Origin: Anaerolineae bacterium
GTDB taxonomy: Bacteria > Chloroflexota > Anaerolineae > UBA3071
Direction of reading: 5' to 3'
Assembly (NCBI GenBank): GCA_029907105.1
Contig: JARYMM010000009.1
Location: 9,044-73,043 of the forward strand
DNA length: 64,000 nt
Below the pieces are notes generated by a model. The model did no database searches. It saw only the letters and a list, made by a program, of their open reading frames with translations, and was not told where the DNA came from. Shown here one piece after another: positions 27,337-36,259 of the stretch; position 1 is the stretch's first letter; each line of letters opens with the position of its first letter. Both the position numbers and the translations under genes were made by a program.

Positions 27337-27851
27337 ACGAAAAAAAGGGCGATGTCGCGATTGGCGAAATAGCGATCGTTGAAGCCGCAGAAGCGACAGC
27401 CGAGGTGGTGGCAGAAGCGGATGGCCGGATCGTTCTTGCTCTGCACGGCGAACATCATCCGCCGCACTGCCCGTTGTTGCCCCCAGCGCATGGCCTCGCG
27501 CAGCAAAGCCGTGCCCAGGCCCCGCCGCCGATAGGGGCGGTCAACGACCAGGTTGTGCACCCACGCCAGGTGCTGGTCGCGTTGCACACCCACGTCCACG
27601 TAGCCGCGCACCTGGCCGTCCACCTCGGCCACCAGAACACAGCCGCCCTGATCCCAACGGTTCAGCAGCTCTCCGCCCGGCGCGGGGTAGGAAGCCTGCA
27701 TAGGCCGGGGCAGGTACACCTTGCGCAAGGCCACGGAAATGCCCATCTCATCCTCTCGCTGTTCCAGTTGCCAGACGCAAGCCGTCTCGTAGGAACTGTC
27801 CAGATTGAAGCAATCGTTAAGGTCGTGCAGAACAGCAGAGCGGATGAACAT
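27321..27851 (-). CDS. GNAT-family N-acetyltransferase
   Basis: A 176-residue acetyltransferase. The acetyl-CoA loop is VVDRPYRRRGLGTALL (the R/Q-x-x-G-x-G/A motif), preceded by the beta4 strand HLAWVHNLVVD and followed by a helix and FCHHLGCRFCGFND. The substrate is unknown. Its ATG overlaps the phosphoribosyltransferase stop by one base (TGATG), indicating translational coupling. The C-terminus ends beside a heptamer tract. Confidence 0.87.
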   Translation of the reverse strand: MFIRSAVLHDLNDCFNLDSSYETACVWQLEQREDEMGISVALRKVYLPRPMQASYPAPGGELLNRWDQGGCVLVAEVDGQVRGYVDVGVQRDQHLAWVHNLVVDRPYRRRGLGTALLREAMRWGQQRAVRRMMFAVQSKNDPAIRFCHHLGCRFCGFNDRYFANRDIALFFVCGVM

Positions 27852-28414
27852 CAATGCCCTTCGTCCAGAAACAGGGGCAGGTTCCCCAGAGCGATGATAC
27901 CCCGCCACCGCTCGGGGTCGTTGCCTTCGGTGAATACGGCCGCCTCGGCCACCACGGTGCCGCCGGCACGCTGCACCAGGCGGCGCATCCCTTCCAGTGT
28001 GCCGCCGGTGCTGACCACATCGTCCACGATGATGACCCGCTTGCCCCGCAGCAAGGACAGGTCCTTCTCGTCCAGCCACAGCATCTGCGGCTGGCCGGTG
28101 GTGATGGAGAGCACTTCTTCGCCCAGGGCCTCGCCCATGTAGGTTTTGCGGCTTTTGCGGGCGACGACGTAGGGCAGGCCGGTGTCCACCGCCAGTTGGT
28201 AGGCCAGGGGGATGCTTTTCACCTCGGCGGTGATCAGGACATCGGCATCCCGCGGCAGCCGTTCGGCCAGCGCTTTGGACGTCGCCTGCACGATCTCGGT
28301 GTCCCCCAGGATGTTGAAAATGGCGATGCGCACGCCGGGTGCGACTTCAAACAAAGGCAGGTGGCGGGTCAAGCCACAGAGTTCGACTGTGTAGGTTTCT
28401 CGCTTGCTGGTCAT
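27851..28414 (-). CDS. Type I phosphoribosyltransferase (adenine-PRTase-like)
   Basis: A 187-residue PRPP-dependent transferase. The PRPP-binding loop is VIIVDDVVSTGGTLEGM; ADVLITAEVKSIPLAYQLA matches the PPi loop region of APRT-like enzymes, and RKSRKTYMGEAL replaces the usual catalytic flexible loop. It may salvage adenine or act as a regulator of the PurR/XpeR type; the sequence does not decide. ATG at 28414 has GGGGAG 9 bases upstream. It is followed by the GNAT gene. Confidence 0.82.
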   Translation of the reverse strand: MTSKRETYTVELCGLTRHLPLFEVAPGVRIAIFNILGDTEIVQATSKALAERLPRDADVLITAEVKSIPLAYQLAVDTGLPYVVARKSRKTYMGEALGEEVLSITTGQPQMLWLDEKDLSLLRGKRVIIVDDVVSTGGTLEGMRRLVQRAGGTVVAEAAVFTEGNDPERWRGIIALGNLPLFLDEGH

Positions 28415-28432
28415 CGCAGACATCTCCCCGCT

Positions 28433-28461
28433 TGACAAATAGTTTAATCTGAGTTAAGGTA
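28433..28461 (+). promoter_or_regulatory. Candidate promoter upstream of the zinc carboxypeptidase
   Basis: TTGACA (28433-28438), a 17-base spacer and TAAGGT (28456-28461). The -10 is weak and the distance to the gene is about 240 bases, so this is tentative. Confidence 0.3.
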
Positions 28462-28482
28462 GGACATGCACCGGCCGCGCGG

Positions 28483-28608
28483 TTATGCACCGTGTTGCTT
28501 CTGGTGGGTGGGAATGAGCCGGATCAAGGAGCGCATGGCATCATTTTCTGCTGTCTGTTTGAGATTCGTCCCGGCTTTTTCCTCATCCCATTCAAAGTTA
28601 GGTCTCAT
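28483..28608 (-). pseudogene. BrnT-toxin-like remnant
   Basis: The short frame starting at 28608 reads MRPNFEWDEEKAGTNLKQ, which matches the start of BrnT/DUF497 RNase toxins (FEWD..KA..NLKKH). After about 20 residues the similarity stops and a termination codon follows at 28483; no BrnA antitoxin gene is present. It is probably a degraded toxin-antitoxin locus in the 290-base gap between the PRTase and peptidase genes. Confidence 0.4.
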
Positions 28609-28704
28609 TGCAGTCGCCCCTTGGCGATAATATCCTACTATGACGCGGGCCTTAAAGATTGTATCAGAACTGTCCATTCATGTCAAACCCGGAGGAAAGC
28701 ACCT

Positions 28705-30366
28705 ATGATGCCACACACTCGTCGCCTGGCCGGATGGCTCCTGCTGAGCGCGCTGTTGGGGCTAAGCCTGGCTGCCGGTGCCCGCGGCCAGGAGCAGGAA
28801 CCGGAACGCTTCTACACCGTGCAGATCAGCGCTGTGACGCGCCAGCAGCGGACGGCCATCGCCCGTCTGGGCCTGGCCATTGACGCCGTCAGCCCCGATG
28901 CCGTGACCGTCACCGTCAGCCAGGGCGAGCTGGAGCGTCTACGGCGAGAAGGGTTCCGCCTGCTCAGCGTCCAGCCGCTGCAATTCCCCATTGACGACCA
29001 GGACTATCACACCTACGCCGAGATGGTGGCCGAGATCACACAGGCTGCTGCCGACCACCCCGAGATCGTGCAACTGGCCGTCGTCGGGCGCAGCATCGAA
29101 GGGCGGAACATTTACGCCGTGAAGATCAGCGACAACGTGGCCAGCGACGAGGCCGAGCCGGAAGTGCTCCTCTTCGCCCTCACCCACGCCCGCGAGCACC
29201 TCACCGTCGAGCAGGCACTGGACCTCATCGCCTACTTCACCGACAACTACGGCCGGCGCGGCGACGTCACCAACCTGGTCAACGAACGGGAGATCTGGAT
29301 CCTGCCCAACGTCAATCCCGACGGCGACGAATACGACCGGCTGGGCAACGGCTGGTATCGCAACTGGCGCAAGAACCGCCGCAACAATGGTGATGGCACC
29401 TGGGGCGTGGACCTCAACCGCAACTACGGCTATCGCTGGGGCTACGACAATGTGGGCTCCAGCCCCTACACAAGCAGCCAGACCTACCGCGGCCCGGCTC
29501 CCTTCTCCGAACCGGAAACGCAGGCTATTCGCGACTTCGCCCTGGCCCACCCCGATCTGGTGGCCTCCATCAGCTTCCACACCTACGGCGAGCTGATCCT
29601 CTGGCCTTACGGCTACACCTACGCAGACGTGCCCGCCGACATGACAGCCGAGGACCACGCCGTCTTCGTGGAGATGGGCCGAAGGATGGCCGCGCTGAAC
29701 GGCTACACCGCCATGCAGGCCAGCGACCTCTATCCGACCAACGGCGACAGCGACGACTGGCTCTACGGCCAACGGGGCATCTTCGCCTTCACCTTCGAGC
29801 TCTATCCCCCCACGACCAGCCCGGACTTCTACCCGGACGACGACGTGATCCCGGCCCAAACATCTCGCAATCGGCAAGCGGTCAGCGCCCTCATCGGCGT
29901 GGCCGACAACCCGCACAAGGTCATCGGCCTGGGCGGGGACAACACGCCGCCGACGGCGATGCTGCTCTCGCCGGCCGCCGGAGCAACGATCAGCGGCGAG
30001 GTGCTGTTGCAGGCCATGGCCGAGGATGACGTGGGCGTCACCCTGGTGGAATTTCAAGCCGACGGAGTGCCCATCGGCCTGGACACCAGCGCACCTTACA
30101 CTGCCGCCTGGGGGATTGAGGCGATGCCTGGCCCGCACGTGCTTGCCGTCCGCGCCTACGACCACGGCCACAACATAGGCCTCTCCGCGCCGGTGGCCGT
30201 CACCGTGGTCATCTCCGAGCCGACGCCCACAGCGACGCCGACCGCCACCGTCACGCCGAGTCCTACGGCCACCCCGACGGCGACGCCCACGGCCACAGCA
30301 ACACCGGTCTGGCCGCGCCGCCTTTTCCTGCCGCTGCTGGTCACCAGCCCGCCTGCGGATACCTGA
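28705..30366 (+). CDS. Secreted M14 zinc carboxypeptidase with Ig-like domain and T/P-rich anchor tail
   Basis: A 553-residue exported metallopeptidase. A signal peptide (residues 1-28) precedes a propeptide-like region and the M14 catalytic domain: zinc ligands in HAREH (H161, E164) and SFHTYGE (H292), substrate Arg/Asn in LNRNYGYRWG, and the general base in FTFELYPP (E365). Residues about 430-515 form an Ig-like domain (TPPTAMLLSPAAGATISG). The tail is a Thr/Pro linker (PTATPTATVTPSPTA) ending in RRLFLPLLVTS, a C-terminal type frequent in Chloroflexota secreted proteins. ATG at 28705 (or 28708) follows GGAGGAAAG. It probably digests extracellular peptides. Confidence 0.92.
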   Translation: MMPHTRRLAGWLLLSALLGLSLAAGARGQEQEPERFYTVQISAVTRQQRTAIARLGLAIDAVSPDAVTVTVSQGELERLRREGFRLLSVQPLQFPIDDQDYHTYAEMVAEITQAAADHPEIVQLAVVGRSIEGRNIYAVKISDNVASDEAEPEVLLFALTHAREHLTVEQALDLIAYFTDNYGRRGDVTNLVNEREIWILPNVNPDGDEYDRLGNGWYRNWRKNRRNNGDGTWGVDLNRNYGYRWGYDNVGSSPYTSSQTYRGPAPFSEPETQAIRDFALAHPDLVASISFHTYGELILWPYGYTYADVPADMTAEDHAVFVEMGRRMAALNGYTAMQASDLYPTNGDSDDWLYGQRGIFAFTFELYPPTTSPDFYPDDDVIPAQTSRNRQAVSALIGVADNPHKVIGLGGDNTPPTAMLLSPAAGATISGEVLLQAMAEDDVGVTLVEFQADGVPIGLDTSAPYTAAWGIEAMPGPHVLAVRAYDHGHNIGLSAPVAVTVVISEPTPTATPTATVTPSPTATPTATPTATATPVWPRRLFLPLLVTSPPADT

Positions 30367-30379
30367 TTCCGCATTCCAC

Positions 30380-31342
30380 TCACGGGGCAGGCGTGGGCGT
30401 GAACAGCAATATCCCTTGTTGCATAAGGAAGGCCAGGCGCACCCTGGCCAGGGCCATCAGTTCGACTTCGTTCCTCTCCTCTGCCAGCCGCGAGGCCTGC
30501 TCGTAGGCGGCCAGGGCCTCCGCCACCCGTCCTTGCAGCTCGCGGGCATTGCCGAGCAGGTAGTATCCTCTGGGCGACTGGGGATCGGCCTCCAGGATGG
30601 CCTGGGCCTCGGCCAGGGCCTTCTCGCCCTGCCCCAGACGCACGTAGACCTGCCCACGGCTCATGTGAAAATCGGCTGCCTCGGACAGGGCACGCGCCGC
30701 GGAGAAAGCCTCGGCCGCCTTCTCCTCCTGGCCGGTGAGCTCGTACAGCGCGCCACGCCACAGGTGCAGCTCGACGTTGTCGGGGCGCAGGGCCTGGGCC
30801 TCCTCGAACCTGGCCAGAGCGGAGGCATAGTCTCCCTGGTCCAGGAACTGCTCGGCCTCCATCTGCAGCGTCTGCACCTGGACGGTCAGCGGGTCGGGGG
30901 CCAGGAAACGCCGGTAGACCAAGGAGGCGGCAGCCAGCAGCGCGGCCAGCACGAGCAGGCTCAGCAGCAAACGCTGCAGGCCACGCCGGCGGGCGGCGCG
31001 CACCTCCTCATCCAGATACCACCACCAGTGTGCAGGGTCTGGCTGCATCGTTTGCCGCGCCGCGGCCAGCCCGCCGCTGGCGCGCAGCTCCCGCAACAGC
31101 GCAGAGGCCTTGCGGTGGAGCTGTCCGTGCAGGGTGCTCAGCCGCGCCTGCTCTGGACGCAGGTCCACGCCGCGGGCCTCCAGTTGCGGCATCAGTTCGG
31201 CGATACGGTCGAGGCCGTGCAAAATGCTCAACGCATTGCTGCCAGAGCCGCGCAGCTTGCCCAAAGCCCGCTCGCACTCGCCGAGCAGGCTGCGCAGTTC
31301 GTCGGCAGGAGTGATCTTCTCTTCTGGCAATACCTTCACCAT
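30380..31342 (-). CDS. Membrane-anchored TPR protein
   Basis: A 320-residue protein: an alpha-helical cytoplasmic N-terminus (about residues 1-125), a transmembrane helix (about residues 126-146, LLLSLLVLAALLAAASLVY) and a C-terminal half with at least three TPRs (AEQFLDQGDYASALARFEEAQALRPDN, GALYELTGQEEKAAEAFSAA, GQVYVRLGQGEKALAEAQAILEADP). No enzyme motif is seen. It ends in TPTPAP. It converges with the peptidase gene, 13 bases apart. Confidence 0.8.
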   Translation of the reverse strand: MVKVLPEEKITPADELRSLLGECERALGKLRGSGSNALSILHGLDRIAELMPQLEARGVDLRPEQARLSTLHGQLHRKASALLRELRASGGLAAARQTMQPDPAHWWWYLDEEVRAARRRGLQRLLLSLLVLAALLAAASLVYRRFLAPDPLTVQVQTLQMEAEQFLDQGDYASALARFEEAQALRPDNVELHLWRGALYELTGQEEKAAEAFSAARALSEAADFHMSRGQVYVRLGQGEKALAEAQAILEADPQSPRGYYLLGNARELQGRVAEALAAYEQASRLAEERNEVELMALARVRLAFLMQQGILLFTPTPAP

Positions 31343-31374
31343 CGCACCACACCCAACATCAGACCTTAGATGTA

Positions 31375-31460
31375 GCTACTTCCGCTCAGCGTGGACTGCC
31401 AAGTCCACGCCCTTGCCGCCGGACTTGACAGTCCGGCGGGAGCTGATGCGAAAATGTGGG
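31375..31460. repeat. Palindromic element related to 16344-16438
   Basis: Two adjacent stems, GCGTGGACTGCCAAGTCCACGC and GCCGGACTTGACAGTCCGGC, between weakly inverted ends. The second stem and the following GGGAGC match the 16344-16438 element. Confidence 0.65.
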
Positions 31461-31481
31461 CCTAGATTTGGATTTCCCAGC

Positions 31482-32360
31482 TTACCCCTTCTTCTCCCTG
31501 GCCTGGCGAGCCCTCTCCTGTCTCTTGTACTCCTCGTACACCCGGCCCACCCCCGATTTGATCTGGGAGTGGATCTTACTGCGGCGGGACTGGGGGACGT
31601 GGAACCAGGTGCGCAGGTCCTCGACCAGCGCAGCCCCCGTCTCGTGCTTGCCCACGCCCTGCTGATAGTATTCCCACACCCGCGCCTGCAGATGGCGGAG
31701 GAAAGAGACCATGTAGTCCAGTTCTTTGAGACCACACAGCGCGCCATGTCCGGGAACGATATAGGCGGCATCGAGGTTACGGATCAGTTCCAGCCCGGCC
31801 AGCCAATCGCGGGAGTTGGACTGGGCCATGTAGGGGTGCTCGTCAATCCAGATGGTGTCCCCCACGAAAACCACCCGCTCCACCGGCAGCCAGACGATGG
31901 AGGTGGCCATGGTGTGGCCACCGATGTGGATGATCTGGATTTCCCGCCCCCCTTTGCGCAGCGTCAGTTTCCTGGTGAAAGTGATCTGCGGGCGGATGAT
32001 GCGCATGCGGGAGAGGGAGAATTGCGCCTGCAGTTGCGGCTCCCGCTTGAAGGAGTCGATCACGCGCTGCTTGAAGTTGTCGCCGTAGCCACGCATGTCC
32101 CGCCAGGCCCGTTCGTGGGCGATGATCGGCGCCGGCAGGAAGAACTGATTGCCCATGATATGGCCGCGGTGGTGGTCGGTGTTGATGACGTAGAGCACGG
32201 GTTTGCCGCTGATGTGTTCCATTTGGCGCCGCCAATGCATGGCCTGCTCCGGAAGGACAGGCGTGTCCACGGCAATGGGGCCTTCATCGGTGACGATGAA
32301 GCCGACGTTGGCCCCGCGGTATTCCAGCTCCACATAGACGCCAGGGGCGATTTCTTCCAT
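31482..32360 (-). CDS. MBL-fold metallo-hydrolase
   Basis: A 292-residue metallo-beta-lactamase-fold enzyme. The metal motif is NTDHHRGHIMGN (H-x-R-G-H variant of HxHxDH), with further ligands in GGHTMATSIVWLP and VPGHGALCG. Residues from about 215 form a helical, basic tail. The variant places it among cyclase/hydrolase-like MBL proteins of unknown substrate. ATG at 32360 follows GGGAGGTCG. It is downstream of the AlaX gene, separated by a heptamer tract (32380-32413). Confidence 0.8.
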   Translation of the reverse strand: MEEIAPGVYVELEYRGANVGFIVTDEGPIAVDTPVLPEQAMHWRRQMEHISGKPVLYVINTDHHRGHIMGNQFFLPAPIIAHERAWRDMRGYGDNFKQRVIDSFKREPQLQAQFSLSRMRIIRPQITFTRKLTLRKGGREIQIIHIGGHTMATSIVWLPVERVVFVGDTIWIDEHPYMAQSNSRDWLAGLELIRNLDAAYIVPGHGALCGLKELDYMVSFLRHLQARVWEYYQQGVGKHETGAALVEDLRTWFHVPQSRRSKIHSQIKSGVGRVYEEYKRQERARQAREKKG

Positions 32361-32379
32361 TGCTTCGACCTCCCGAGGG

Positions 32380-32413
32380 TGAGTTTCAGGTTTCGGGTTT
32401 CACGTCTCCCGTT
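32380..32413. repeat. Short heptanucleotide tract (GTTTCAG/GTTTCGG/GTTTCAC)
   Basis: Five imperfect 7-base units span the gap and the last codons of the alanyl-tRNA editing gene (ending KRET). Confidence 0.65.
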
Positions 32414-33605
32414 TTCGCAGGGCTTCCTCGGCTGCGGCCAGGGCCTCGGCCAGGGGAGCGTCTCCCGGTGCGCCACCCTGCGCCCAGTCGGGCCGGCCAC
32501 CGCCCCGCCCGCCGATGCGCTGACAGGCCAGGCGCATGAGCTTGCCCATGTCGGCAGAGACATCGGGGGCGCGGGCGAAGGTGAGCTGCGGCTTCTCGCC
32601 CGCCCAGCCCAGGAGAGCGACGCAGCCGGGCCGCCCGGCCAACTGCGTGGCCAGCGCTTTCACCGCCCCGGCCTCCCACTCCTCCGCCCGGAACAGCACT
32701 TTGACTATGCGAAGGCCATCCTCTTCTTCCGCTTCGGCGTAGAGACGCCCGGCCTCGGCGGCAACCAGCGCCTCCTGCGCCACCCGCAGCGCCCGCCGGG
32801 CCTCCCTCACTTCCTCCGCCAGGCGCTGCGCTGCCTCCAGCAGCTCCTCCTCGCCGGTGGTGAAGTGGCCAACCAGGGCCTGCAGCAACCTGTGCTTGCG
32901 CTCGTAGTCGGCCAGGGCCCGCCCGCCGCAGAGAAAGGTGACCCGCGTCGTGCCGCCGCGGTGACGTTCAGCGCGGGTGATCTTGATCAGGCCCACCTCG
33001 GCGGTACTGCGCAGGTGGGTGCCGCCGCAGGCCGAGCAGTCGAAGCCGGCGATTTCCACTACCCGAACGGCCCCCTCCACCGCTGGCGGGCGGCGCAGCG
33101 GCAGGGCCGCCAGCTCCCCGGCATCCACGAAGCGACAACGCACGGGGCGGTTTTCGCTGACCACGCGGTTGGCCAGCGCCTCTGCTGCCGCCAACGCCTC
33201 GGCGGACATGTCGGTGCGGTCGAGGTCAATGGTGCTGGCCTCCGCCCCCAGGTGGAAGCTCACCGTCTCCGCACCCAGGGTCTGGATGAAGGCCTGGGAG
33301 AGGATGTGCTGGCCGGTGTGTTGCTGCATGTGATCGAAGCGGCGCGCCCAGTCAATGCGCCCGTGGACATCATCGGCGGCCAGCTCGCCGGCCAGGATGT
33401 GCCGTGGGCCTTCGTCGGAAGGCTGCACGTCCACCACCGCCACGCCGTTGAGCTCGCCCAGGTCGCAGGGTTGGCCGCCGCCTTCGGGGTAGAAAGCGGT
33501 GCGGTCCAGGATCACGGCCGGCCGGCCGTCCACCTCCAGCCGCCGCAGCACACGGGCATCGAACTGGCGCAGGTAAGGGTCGTCGTAGTACAGACAGTGC
33601 ACCAT
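32400..33605 (-). CDS. Alanyl-tRNA editing protein AlaX with DHHA1 domain
   Basis: A 401-residue trans-editing hydrolase that removes Ser or Gly from mischarged tRNA-Ala. The N-terminal part has TAFYPEGGGQPCDLG; the zinc-binding editing site is HTGQH (HxxxH) and CGGTH (CxxxH); the C-terminal third is a coiled coil plus a DHHA1 domain (ending CQRIGGRGGGRPDWAQGG, the Gly-rich tRNA-elbow motif). This is the long AlaX-II type. ATG at 33605 has GGAG 7 bases upstream; an in-frame TTG 7 codons earlier is less likely. Confidence 0.9.
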   Translation of the reverse strand: MVHCLYYDDPYLRQFDARVLRRLEVDGRPAVILDRTAFYPEGGGQPCDLGELNGVAVVDVQPSDEGPRHILAGELAADDVHGRIDWARRFDHMQQHTGQHILSQAFIQTLGAETVSFHLGAEASTIDLDRTDMSAEALAAAEALANRVVSENRPVRCRFVDAGELAALPLRRPPAVEGAVRVVEIAGFDCSACGGTHLRSTAEVGLIKITRAERHRGGTTRVTFLCGGRALADYERKHRLLQALVGHFTTGEEELLEAAQRLAEEVREARRALRVAQEALVAAEAGRLYAEAEEEDGLRIVKVLFRAEEWEAGAVKALATQLAGRPGCVALLGWAGEKPQLTFARAPDVSADMGKLMRLACQRIGGRGGGRPDWAQGGAPGDAPLAEALAAAEEALRKRET

Positions 33606-33668
33606 TTCTATCTCCGCATTGAGCAAAAAGTAGACAAGGAATTATGAAAGCCAGAGCAGGCCTTGCCC

Positions 33669-35741
33669 CTATGGCCCACGCGTCACCTGGACCCGGCCCA
33701 GGAGGAAGGTGTCGGACCGGGGTTGGCCCTGGGCGTCCAGGCATTGAGCGCGGCGGCCATCCTGGGCCGAGTACAGGCCGGTCACCAGCCGGTATACGCC
33801 GGCGGGGGTGTCTTCCTGCACCTGGATGGGCGTCCACTGCAGGAAGTGGTCGCCCGGCCGCCAGAAGGCGCTGGGCAGCCCCAGGCCATCGCCCTGGCCC
33901 CAGCGGGCGCCCTCCTCGTCGAGCAAATGGTTGAAGATGCTCCACATGCGGGTCACCTGCTCGGGGAGCACCTCGTCCAGCGCCCACCAGGCGCGCAGGG
34001 TTGCCGAGCCGCCGGCAGGCATGGCCGCGGGCAGGTCCACGCCCCACAGGCGGGCGCCGTTGTCAAAGGGCACGCTCAGCGGCTGCTGCGGCCAGGCGGC
34101 CAGCTCCTGTGCCGGGCGTGCCGGCAGCGTCCAGATGCGCAGCGTGGGGCCGTCGGGCACTCGTACCGTGGCCTCCTCCCGTCCCCAGCCCTGCAAGGCG
34201 GCCAGGACATCCGGCTGTTCCACCGTGGTCAGGTAGAGCAGCTCCCGCTCCCAGGGCAGGAGCAGGGCCGGCGTCTCCTCGCCGTTGAGGAAGCGGGGGT
34301 CGAGCGGCGGCCGCAGGAGGTAGGCCAGCAGCGTGGGCCGTCCTTCGTAGACCGGATCCACGCCCTCGGTCATGACGGCGATTTCGGAGAGGCCGTGGGC
34401 GGCGGCCACCGTCCGGGCAGCCGCGGCGGCGCGTTGCCAGTAGCGCAGCGGCACGTCGAACCCTCCCCCTGCACCGTAGCGGTCCACCGCGCCGTAGAAG
34501 GCCAGGACGCTGCTGGCCTGGGTGAAGGCGGTAAAGGCCAGAAGGGCCAGGGCGGCAAGAGGCAAGAGGCAGGAGGCAGGAGGCAAGAGGGACAAACCCT
34601 GACCCTTGCCCTTCTGGACGGGTGCATGGCCTGCCCCTGCGCCAGGAGGAAAAGATCCCCGCAGGAGCCTGCCCAGCGGCAGCGCGGCCAGGAGGAAGAG
34701 CCCCGGGATGAGCAGCGTCAGGTACTGCCGCTGCACCTTGATGGAGTGGCGGGTGAGGAGCAGCAGGGGCACGGCCAGCCACAAGAGCAGCAGGGCGTGG
34801 CGCTCACGCTCGCCTGGGGCGCGAAGACAGGACCAGATGGCATAGGCCAGCCCGGCCAGCAACAGCGCCGCCATCAGGGCGCCGGTCCAGGTCAGCCAGG
34901 TGCGATAGGGCAGGAAACGCAGGGCGCCCTCGGGGCTGAGCAGCTCCTGGATGCGCGTGCCGGCGGCCAGGTGCAGCGTCTGGCGCAGGGCGGCGGCATC
35001 CACCTGCGCCGGCTGGTCCAGCACCTGCGCGTTCACCCGACCCCAGACATCTGCCCGCTGGGGCCAGAGATAGGCGGCGTAGGGCAGGGTCACCAGCACC
35101 CAGGCTCCTGCGCCGAGCAGGGTGGGCAGCGCTCGCCAGCGTCGCCAGGTGAAGAGCAAGAGCAGGAACACGAAGGGCAGGTAGAGCCAGGCCAGCACGT
35201 GCGTCTGCCCCTGCACGCCCAGGGCCAGGAGCAGGGGCAGGGCCGCCCAGGGCTGTCGCCTGAGCACCAGCCTGTAGCTCAGGTACAGAATGAGCACGCT
35301 GAGCAAAGGCAGCGGGTGCGCCCACAGCTTGCGTTCGTAGAGAATGCACCAGGGGTTGACGGCGTAGAACAGGGCGGCGGCCAGGGCCGTGGGCCGGTCG
35401 AAGAACTCCGCCGCCAGCCGATAGGTGCCGGCCACGGCCAGCACTCCCAGCAGGCCACTGAAGAGCACGCTGAGCGCCGGGTTGCGTCCCACGGCGGCGG
35501 GCGCGGCGAAGAGGTAGAAGCTGAAGGCGGGCCTTTCCACGCCCCAGGAGGTCTCGCCGGAGACGCGAGGCAGCGCCTGGCCCTGGGCCACCTGAGCGGC
35601 CACGGTCAGCGTGTGCGCCTCGTCGTATTTGAATTCCACCAGGTCTGGCTGCGCCAGGCGCAGGGAGGTGGCCAGCAAGATGATGAGCAGGATGGAGAAT
35701 TGCGGATTGTGGATTGTGGATTGCGGATTGTGTCGTTGCAT
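33669..35741 (-). CDS. GT39-like polytopic membrane glycosyltransferase
   Basis: A 690-residue GT-C membrane protein with about a dozen hydrophobic segments. The first outer loop carries FKYDEAHT, the acidic motif of GT39/ArnT enzymes using polyprenyl-phosphate sugars. A soluble C-terminal region (from about residue 480) follows. ATG at 35741 is chosen; its first residues (QRHNPQSTIHNPQ) are encoded by a GCGGATT-type heptamer tract (35698-35731), so the start may have moved. A second tract (34555-34600) encodes LPPASCLLPLA in a membrane-proximal segment. Architecture parallels the protein at 4640-6601, but sequences diverge. Confidence 0.78.
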   Translation of the reverse strand: MQRHNPQSTIHNPQFSILLIILLATSLRLAQPDLVEFKYDEAHTLTVAAQVAQGQALPRVSGETSWGVERPAFSFYLFAAPAAVGRNPALSVLFSGLLGVLAVAGTYRLAAEFFDRPTALAAALFYAVNPWCILYERKLWAHPLPLLSVLILYLSYRLVLRRQPWAALPLLLALGVQGQTHVLAWLYLPFVFLLLLFTWRRWRALPTLLGAGAWVLVTLPYAAYLWPQRADVWGRVNAQVLDQPAQVDAAALRQTLHLAAGTRIQELLSPEGALRFLPYRTWLTWTGALMAALLLAGLAYAIWSCLRAPGERERHALLLLWLAVPLLLLTRHSIKVQRQYLTLLIPGLFLLAALPLGRLLRGSFPPGAGAGHAPVQKGKGQGLSLLPPASCLLPLAALALLAFTAFTQASSVLAFYGAVDRYGAGGGFDVPLRYWQRAAAAARTVAAAHGLSEIAVMTEGVDPVYEGRPTLLAYLLRPPLDPRFLNGEETPALLLPWERELLYLTTVEQPDVLAALQGWGREEATVRVPDGPTLRIWTLPARPAQELAAWPQQPLSVPFDNGARLWGVDLPAAMPAGGSATLRAWWALDEVLPEQVTRMWSIFNHLLDEEGARWGQGDGLGLPSAFWRPGDHFLQWTPIQVQEDTPAGVYRLVTGLYSAQDGRRAQCLDAQGQPRSDTFLLGRVQVTRGP
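35698..35731. repeat. Heptanucleotide tract (GCGGATT/GTGGATT) at the start of a GT39-like gene
   Basis: Four to five 7-base units identical in type to those at 18606-18771, here encoding the N-terminus of the membrane protein. Confidence 0.85.
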
Positions 35742-35848
35742 CCATCCCCTCGCTTGCGTCAGGCTGGGGTCAGCCCTGCCCCTGCCTGGCAGGCTGTCGC
35801 CCAGGCGAAGTATAGCAGGAAAGGGGGATTCTGTCAACCGTCCCCATC

Positions 35849-36223
35849 TTTGGCAATCCGCCGCGAACAACTGTGATCTGGTGAAATTCGCTGTTCGCTA
35901 TTTGCCATGTCGCGGCATATATGGTAGCATTGAGAGTACAATCTACGTCGGCTGTGTTGTTTCTTTGCTGGTTCTTGCTGAAAGGCCAGGGCGGTGAACG
36001 CATCCCTTTTTCTCCGGCCTGATTGCGGTAGCCTCAGTGTGTATCCCCGGCGCGCCAATGCGGATGGCTGCATACCCCATCCCGTCGGCGCGTTGTGGTT
36101 TCCTACCCTTATAGCAACATGATTCTGGACGAACTGGGACAGCGTTGGCTTCATGAGGACGACCAGCACTTGGACAAGTTCGGCCACTGACGAGTCGTAG
36201 GGCAAGATAGCATCTTGCCCTAC
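35849..36223. other. Gene-free stretch with repeat fragments upstream of smc
   Basis: 35849-35886 matches one end of the palindromic element at 42189-42306 (TTTGGCAATCC then GCGAACAA.TGTGATC). 36197-36223 is a perfect stem (GTAGGGCAAGAT/ATCTTGCCCTAC). A 23-codon open frame at 36119-36190 and its antisense have no recognisable match. I see no larger gene or RNA here. Confidence 0.55.
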
Positions 36224-36253
36224 TTGACAATTAACCCTTGGTGCCGTTATACT
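36224..36253 (+). promoter_or_regulatory. Strong sigma-70 promoter giving a leaderless smc mRNA
   Basis: TTGACA (36224-36229), an 18-base spacer and TATACT (36248-36253). The smc ATG begins at 36260, only 6 bases after the -10 hexamer, where transcription would normally start. No ribosome-binding site fits in between. Confidence 0.7.
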
Positions 36254-36259
36254 GTTAAC

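Noticed and set aside
36119-36190. Short plus-strand ORF upstream of smc (23 codons)
   Set aside because: It has no ribosome-binding site, no known match, and lies upstream of a promoter that would not transcribe it.
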